From Hyphomicrobiales bacterium (GTDB lineage: Bacteria > Pseudomonadota > Alphaproteobacteria > Rhizobiales > JALURZ01): a stretch of 9,514 nucleotides of DNA. How positions within the stretch are numbered: position 1 is the stretch's first letter; each line of letters opens with the position of its first letter. Under the pieces are notes generated by a model. The model ran no database searches, had not been told where the DNA came from, and was given only the letters and a program-made list of their open reading frames with translations. The translations under genes were made by a program, and so were the position numbers. The stretch spans positions 1 to 9,514 of the forward strand of contig JALURZ010000206.1 in NCBI GenBank assembly GCA_027058735.1, written 5' to 3'. Below are positions 6,134 through 9,514 of this stretch, piece after piece.

Positions 6134-6895
6134 ATGGTCAACAGCCAGACCCCGAGACTGTTTGTGGATGGCGATCTGGGCGGGGGTGTGGATGTGGCGA
6201 TCGGGGCCAAACAGGCGAATTACCTGACAAACGCGATGCGTCTGAAGACCGGCGATCCGGTGCGCCTGTTCAATGGCCGCCACGGGGAATGGCTGGCGCA
6301 CATCGCCACCGTCGGGCGCAAGGCGTGCACCCTGCGCTGCGGCGAGCAGACCCGGGCACAGAGCGCGCCGCGCGCGCTTGCCTATCTGTTTGCGCCGCTC
6401 AAACGCGCCCGGCTCGATTATCTGGTGCAGAAGGCGAGCGAAATGGGGGTGACTCAACTGAGGCCGGTCCTGACCCGCCATACCGTGGCACGGCGGATCA
6501 ATCCGGCGCGCATGAGGGCCAACGCGATCGAGGCCGCCGAGCAGTGCAACCTTCTGGCCATTCCCGAAATTGCGGATTTGCGGCCCCTTGACGCGGCGCT
6601 GGACGCCTGGGATGCGCGGACGGTGCTGGTCTATTGCGACGAGGCCGCCCCGCCGCGCTCGCCGCTTGCCGTCCTGCGCCGGCTTGACCGGCAAATCGGC
6701 GGCGTGCTGGTGGGGCCCGAGGGGGGGTTCAGCGAACAGGAACGCGAGGCGCTGCGCGCCAGGAGTTGCATCACCGCGATTTCGCTCGGCGAGCGGGTCC
6801 TGCGCGCCGATACCGCCGCCGTCGCCGCCCTGGCGCTGGTGCAGGCGGTGGCGGAGGACTGGCCGCAGTGGCCGCAGGAAGATATCCAGCGCTGA
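6134..6895 (+). CDS. rsmE: 16S rRNA (uracil(1498)-N(3))-methyltransferase
   Basis: RsmE methylates N3 of U1498 in helix 44 of 16S rRNA using S-adenosylmethionine, acting on assembled 30S subunits. The 253-residue protein has an N-terminal PUA-like domain (about 8-75, with QANYLTNAMRLKTGD at 27-41) and a C-terminal SPOUT (trefoil-knot) domain with QKASEMGV (99-106), AIEAAEQCNLLAIP (131-144), VGPEGGFSEQE (193-203) and LGERVLRADTA (218-228). All family motifs are present. The GPEGGF motif is encoded over a run of seven G (6721-6727), but the frame is intact. The ATG at 6134 is preceded by GGAAAAGG. It is probably co-transcribed with gshA, 92 bases downstream. Confidence 0.95.
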   Translation: MVNSQTPRLFVDGDLGGGVDVAIGAKQANYLTNAMRLKTGDPVRLFNGRHGEWLAHIATVGRKACTLRCGEQTRAQSAPRALAYLFAPLKRARLDYLVQKASEMGVTQLRPVLTRHTVARRINPARMRANAIEAAEQCNLLAIPEIADLRPLDAALDAWDARTVLVYCDEAAPPRSPLAVLRRLDRQIGGVLVGPEGGFSEQEREALRARSCITAISLGERVLRADTAAVAALALVQAVAEDWPQWPQEDIQR

Positions 6896-6984
6896 TGAGT
6901 GGCATCAGGATTCGTCATTTGCCAGCGTGTCTGCCTTGCTCTATTGCAGGACCGACAGATGCTCCTTGCCCTGTCTGGACCTGA
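6895..6984 (+). CDS. Possible cysteine-containing leader ORF upstream of gshA
   Basis: A 29-codon ORF fills the rsmE-gshA gap. Its ATG overlaps the rsmE stop (TGATG), and its TGA (6982-6984) lies three bases before the gshA ATG. The peptide contains PACLPC (10-15) and ends DAPCPVWT (22-29), giving cysteines at 12, 15 and 25. AGGAAG precedes the ATG, but 13 bases away, so initiation would rely on coupling to rsmE termination. An argument against a normal gene is codon use: only about 13 of 29 third positions are G/C, far below the neighbours. An ORF of this length can arise by chance. The placement at both ends and the cysteine codons before a glutamate-cysteine ligase make a regulatory leader worth testing. 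Confidence 0.3.
   Translation: MSGIRIRHLPACLPCSIAGPTDAPCPVWT
6947..6983 (+). promoter_or_regulatory. Imperfect hairpin just before the gshA start
   Basis: CAGGACCGACAG (6947-6958) pairs with CTGTCTGGACCTG (6971-6983) with one mismatch and one bulged base, around a 12-base loop. It ends four bases before the gshA ATG and includes GGA (6977-6979), the only candidate ribosome-binding purines there. Folding would therefore limit initiation. Whether it forms in the cell is unknown. Confidence 0.35.
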
Positions 6985-6987
6985 CAG

Positions 6988-8364
6988 ATGAACGATGACC
7001 TCGCAGAACCGCCGATCGTCGAAAGCCGCGATGAGCTGGTGGCGTATCTGGAATCCGGGTGCAAGCCGCCCGGTCAATGGCGTATCGGCACGGAGCATGA
7101 GAAATTCGGGTTTTGCACCGAGACTCTCAAGCCTGTTCCCTATGAAGGCGAGAAAAGCGTGCTCGGGCTGCTGCAGCAGTTGCGCGACCGTTTCGGCTGG
7201 CTCCCGGTCCTGGAGGACGGGCGTCTGATCGCCCTCAAGGAGCCGGTCGAGGGAACGGGCGGTTCGATAACGCTGGAGCCTGGAGGCCAGTTCGAATTGT
7301 CCGGCGCGCCGCTTGAAAATCTCCATGAAACCTGTGCCGAGGTGGGCGTTCATCTCAATCAGGTGCGCCAGATCGGCGAGGATCTCAAGGTCGGCTTCCT
7401 GGGGCTCGGCTTTTCGCCCAAATGGACCATGGACGAGACCCCGCTCATGCCCAAGGGCCGCTACAAGATCATGCGCGACTACATGGCCAAGAAAGGCAGG
7501 CTGGGGCGCGACATGATGTTTCGCTCCTGTACGGTCCAGGTCAATCTCGATTTTTCCAGCGAAGCCGACATGGTGAAGAAACTGCGCGTCTCCCTGGCGC
7601 TGCAACCCGTCGCCACCGCGATTTTCGCCAATTCGCCCTTTACCGAAGGCAAGCCCAACGGGTTTTTGAGTTTCCGCAGCGAAATCTGGAAGGACACCGA
7701 TCCCGATCGCACCGGCATGTTGCCCTTCGCGTTCGAGGACGGCATGGGCTTTGAGCGCTATGTGGACTATGCGCTCGATGTGCCGATGTATTTTGTCCAT
7801 CGCGATGGCGTCTATCACGACGTGTCGGGTGAATCGTTCAGGGATTTCCTCAACGGCAAGCTCAAAGGCCTGCCCGGCGAACGGCCGGTAATGAGCGATT
7901 GGGAGGATCATCTCACGACCCTGTTTCCCGAAGTGCGGTTGAAAAAATTCCTCGAAATGCGCGGCGCCGATGGCGGCCCCTGGCGCCGGCTGTGCGCGCT
8001 GCCGGCGTTTTGGGTCGGCCTGCTTTATGATACAGGCGCGCTCGATGCCGCCTGGGAACTGGTGCGCGGCTGGTCGCGCGATGAGCGCCAGTCCCTGCGC
8101 GACCGGGTGCCGCTGAGCGCGCTGGCGACGAAATTCGATGGCCGCACGCTCAACGATATCGCTGCCGATGTGCTGGAGATTTCGCGTGCGGGCCTCAAGG
8201 CGCGCAACCGCTGCGACCGGATTGGCGACACCGAGGAACCCTATCTCAACGCCATCGCCAGCATCGTCGAGGACAAGCGCACCCCGGCCGAAGAACTGCT
8301 TGACCTTTATCACGGCGCGTGGGGCGGCGACATCGACAAGATTTTTGCCGAATGCGCCTATTGA
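6988..8364 (+). CDS. gshA: Glutamate-cysteine ligase (alphaproteobacterial/plant type)
   Basis: Catalyses the ATP-dependent joining of L-glutamate and L-cysteine to gamma-glutamylcysteine, the first step of glutathione synthesis, in the cytosol. The 458-residue protein matches the plant/alphaproteobacterial class of the GCS2 family, not the longer E. coli GshA. Motifs include RIGTEHEKFGF (32-42), SITLEPGGQFELSGAP (93-108), GRYKIMRDYMAKKG (157-170), MMFRSCTVQVNLDF (176-189) and ANSPFTEGKPNG shortly after. The start is fixed: a TGA lies two codons upstream in frame (6982-6984), and the ATG at 6988 is the first available. There is no good Shine-Dalgarno sequence, only GGA at 6977-6979 within a possible hairpin, so coupling to upstream translation is plausible. 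It sits downstream of rsmE and 25 bases before the small cysteine protein. No gshB is in the window. Confidence 0.95.
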   Translation: MNDDLAEPPIVESRDELVAYLESGCKPPGQWRIGTEHEKFGFCTETLKPVPYEGEKSVLGLLQQLRDRFGWLPVLEDGRLIALKEPVEGTGGSITLEPGGQFELSGAPLENLHETCAEVGVHLNQVRQIGEDLKVGFLGLGFSPKWTMDETPLMPKGRYKIMRDYMAKKGRLGRDMMFRSCTVQVNLDFSSEADMVKKLRVSLALQPVATAIFANSPFTEGKPNGFLSFRSEIWKDTDPDRTGMLPFAFEDGMGFERYVDYALDVPMYFVHRDGVYHDVSGESFRDFLNGKLKGLPGERPVMSDWEDHLTTLFPEVRLKKFLEMRGADGGPWRRLCALPAFWVGLLYDTGALDAAWELVRGWSRDERQSLRDRVPLSALATKFDGRTLNDIAADVLEISRAGLKARNRCDRIGDTEEPYLNAIASIVEDKRTPAEELLDLYHGAWGGDIDKIFAECAY

Positions 8365-8389
8365 GGACCAACCAAGGAGGCAAGCCATC

Positions 8390-8569
8390 ATGCCCGAACT
8401 GCAACTGGAACAGGCGATCAACGAGACCTGCCCGTGGTCGGGCGAGCCGGTGAGCGCGGATTCCCTGACCAGCTACAAGGACCAGGTGGTTGGTTTCTGC
8501 AACACCGGCTGCCGCGACAAGTTCGAAAAAGCGATCGGCCATTTTGCGACCGCTTTGGCAAAGAGTTAA
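8390..8569 (+). CDS. Small YHS/TRASH-like cysteine protein downstream of gshA
   Basis: A 59-residue protein with a strong ribosome binding site (AAGGAGG, 8374-8380, nine bases before the ATG), 25 bases after gshA, so very likely in the same operon. It contains CPWSGEPV (14-21), a short strand with Y29, and VVGFCNTGCRDKFEKAIGHF (33-52), so cysteines at 14, 37 and 41. The CPxxGxxV ... FCxxGCxxxF pattern resembles YHS/TRASH-type treble-clef domains that bind metal ions. Similar short rhizobial proteins are, from memory, sometimes labelled glutathione S-transferase, but nothing here shows a GST fold, and 59 residues is far too short for one. There is no signal peptide. A metal-binding or thiol role in the glutathione operon is inference. 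It converges on msrB with only two bases between the stop codons. Confidence 0.85.
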   Translation: MPELQLEQAINETCPWSGEPVSADSLTSYKDQVVGFCNTGCRDKFEKAIGHFATALAKS

Positions 8570-8571
8570 GC

Positions 8572-9060
8572 TCATGCGGCCCGGAACTCAAGCGCCAGCC
8601 CGTTGATGCAATGGCGTTTGCCCAGTGGCGGCGGCCCGTCGTCGAAAATATGTCCGAAATGCCCGCCGCAACGCCGGCAGTGAACCTCGGTGAGGGTCTG
8701 CAGCACCCGATAGTCGGGCTTTGTGCCAATGGCGTTGGCGAGCGATCGGGTGAAGCTTGGCCAGCCGGTCTGGCTGTCATATTTGTGCTTCGAGGAATAG
8801 ACCGCAAGATCGCATCCGGCACAGTGGTAGCGGCCCTCGCGCGTCTCGTTGAGCAGCGGACTTGAGCCTTGTTGCTCGGTGCCCGCCTGGCGCAGCACGG
8901 CGTACTGGTTTGGCGTCAGGCGTGCGCGCCAGTCTTTATCGCTTCTGGTGATTTCGAACGTTGTGGCCTCATCGCGCGCTCTGAGCAAATATCCAGCTCC
9001 GCCAATCGCGCCGAGCGCGGCAAGGGAGGCGGTTGAAAAAAGCAAAGTTCGCCGGTTCAT
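8572..9060 (-). CDS. msrB: Peptide-methionine (R)-S-oxide reductase with N-terminal signal/anchor
   Basis: MsrB reduces the R epimer of methionine sulfoxide in proteins. The 162-residue protein has the MsrB core: ITRSDKDWRARLTPNQYAVLR (about 37-57), two CxxC zinc motifs (C80/C83 and C128/C131), TGWPSF (98-103) and the catalytic cysteine C151 in RHCINGLALEF. The N terminus begins MNRRTLLFSTASLAAL, with paired arginines followed by a hydrophobic stretch (5-25) typical of a Tat-type signal or membrane anchor; no clear AxA cleavage site is seen. This points to a periplasmic enzyme, unlike cytosolic MsrB. The ATG at 9060 has AGGAG ten bases upstream; a longer frame to 9114 would run through a hairpin and hide the signal, so I reject it. 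A FAS1 gene lies upstream on the same strand. Confidence 0.93.
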   Translation of the reverse strand: MNRRTLLFSTASLAALGAIGGAGYLLRARDEATTFEITRSDKDWRARLTPNQYAVLRQAGTEQQGSSPLLNETREGRYHCAGCDLAVYSSKHKYDSQTGWPSFTRSLANAIGTKPDYRVLQTLTEVHCRRCGGHFGHIFDDGPPPLGKRHCINGLALEFRAA

Positions 9061-9097
9061 GATCCTGGTGCTCCTGATGGGGTGAACGGATAGTGCC

Positions 9098-9131
9098 CTT
9101 GCGGGCGGAACCAACAGCGTCCGCCCGCAAG
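9098..9131 (-). terminator. Strong hairpin between the FAS1 gene and msrB
   Basis: CTTGCGGGCGGA (9098-9109) and TCCGCCCGCAAG (9120-9131) form a perfect 12-bp stem with a 10-base loop. It begins 13 bases after the FAS1 stop in the direction of transcription. CCCTT and AAGGG just outside could extend it. No T-run follows on the minus strand, so it may be a Rho-independent-like terminator of low efficiency, an attenuator, or a 3'-end stabiliser that lets the FAS1 message accumulate above msrB. Confidence 0.5.
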
Positions 9132-9144
9132 AACAAGGGAATGA

Positions 9145-9514
9145 CTACATGGGCAACAGCACTTTGTTGACCACATGGATGACGCCGTTAGACTGATTGA
9201 CATCGGCGATCGTGATCTTCGCCGCGCCGCCGTTTTCATCGAGTACGAACAGGTCCTTGCCTTTGATCATGGCGCTCAGGGTGCCGCCACTGACGGTCTT
9301 GAGGTCGACCTTGCCGCCCATCTTCTCGGCCTTTTGCCACAGCATCTTGCCGGACATTTTTCCCGATACGACGTGGTAGGTGAGGACCTTGGTCAGGGCC
9401 GCCTTGTTTTCGGGCTTGAGCAGGGTTGCAACCGTGCCGGACGGCAGGGCGGCAAACGCCGCATTGACCGGCGCGAACACCGTAAAGGGACCGGGACCCG
9501 ACAGCGTTTCAACC
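9145..9514 (-). CDS. FAS1 (fasciclin) domain protein, partial
   Basis: The last 122 codons of a gene that continues beyond the window end; the start and any signal peptide are not visible. The fragment is a nearly complete FAS1 domain: TVFAPVNAAFAALP (the H1 motif), LTKVLTYHVVSGKM in the middle, and NGVIHVVNKVLLPM at the end (the H2 motif). Such single-domain bacterial proteins are normally secreted or periplasmic and are linked to adhesion or surface functions; their biochemical role is mostly unknown. The segment around KMSGKMLWQKAEKMGGK carries methionines and lysines at short intervals, and the final residue is also Met. It precedes msrB on the same strand by 84 bases with a hairpin between. 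GTG at 9480 is an internal valine codon, not the start. Confidence 0.92.
   Translation of the reverse strand, partial: VETLSGPGPFTVFAPVNAAFAALPSGTVATLLKPENKAALTKVLTYHVVSGKMSGKMLWQKAEKMGGKVDLKTVSGGTLSAMIKGKDLFVLDENGGAAKITIADVNQSNGVIHVVNKVLLPM

Noticed and set aside
6721..6727. Run of seven G in rsmE as a possible frameshift site
   Set aside because: The run simply encodes the conserved GPEGGF motif, and the frame continues intact through later motifs.
6631..8421. 596-codon minus-strand open frame antisense to gshA and part of rsmE
   Set aside because: It is the mirror of strongly coding plus-strand genes in high-GC DNA, shows no family motifs, and has a composition typical of antisense shadows.
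9061..9114. Longer MsrB reading frame starting with GTG at 9114
   Set aside because: It would run through the intergenic hairpin and bury the RR-hydrophobic signal; the ATG at 9060 has a ribosome binding site.

Overview
The window reads as core chromosome of a high-GC alphaproteobacterium, most likely of the Hyphomicrobiales (rhizobial) type. The evidence is the gene set: xseA followed by a DUF2093 gene, a DUF4170 gene, cysQ, pmbA/tldE, a DUF6101-like gene, ubiA, rsmE, and a plant/alphaproteobacterial-type gshA. There is no tRNA, rRNA, CRISPR array, insertion sequence, phage gene or toxin-antitoxin pair. I found no large undescribed system. The points of interest are small: leader structures, a gene remnant and tiny cysteine proteins.

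Layout. Bases 1-58 are a perfect 24-bp-arm inverted repeat just before xseA (69-1508, +), which is followed by DUF2093 (1581-1793, +). A junction at 1804-1904 holds an 18-bp tandem duplication and what looks like the 3' end of a VOC/glyoxalase-family gene. A minus-strand cluster follows, transcribed pmbA (4329-2980) -> cysQ (2993-2178) -> DUF4170 (2159-1905); the first two overlap and cysQ uses a TTG start. An A+T-richer divergent spacer (4330-4488) separates pmbA from the DUF6101-like gene (4489-5085, +), whose stop overlaps the stop of convergent ubiA (6028-5078, -). Divergent from ubiA runs rsmE (6134-6895, +) -> gshA (6988-8364, +) -> a 59-residue cysteine protein (8390-8569, +). Convergent to these lie msrB (9060-8572, -) and, upstream of it, a FAS1/fasciclin gene (9145 to the window end, -, partial) with a strong hairpin between them.

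How the genes fit together. The block is housekeeping: DNA repair (XseA), turnover of 3'-phosphoadenosine phosphate from sulfate assimilation (CysQ), peptide maturation or proteolysis (PmbA/TldE), ubiquinone synthesis (UbiA), ribosome modification (RsmE), glutathione synthesis (GshA) and methionine sulfoxide repair (MsrB, apparently exported or anchored). Sulfur and redox metabolism is a loose theme (CysQ, GshA, the CxxC-type small protein, MsrB).

The most intriguing detail is the 92-bp rsmE-gshA gap. A 29-codon ORF with three cysteine codons starts on the rsmE stop (TGATG) and stops three bases before the gshA ATG, and its end overlaps an imperfect hairpin. It could be a cysteine-sensing leader or only a coupling device; its codon use does not resemble that of the real genes, so this stays a hypothesis.
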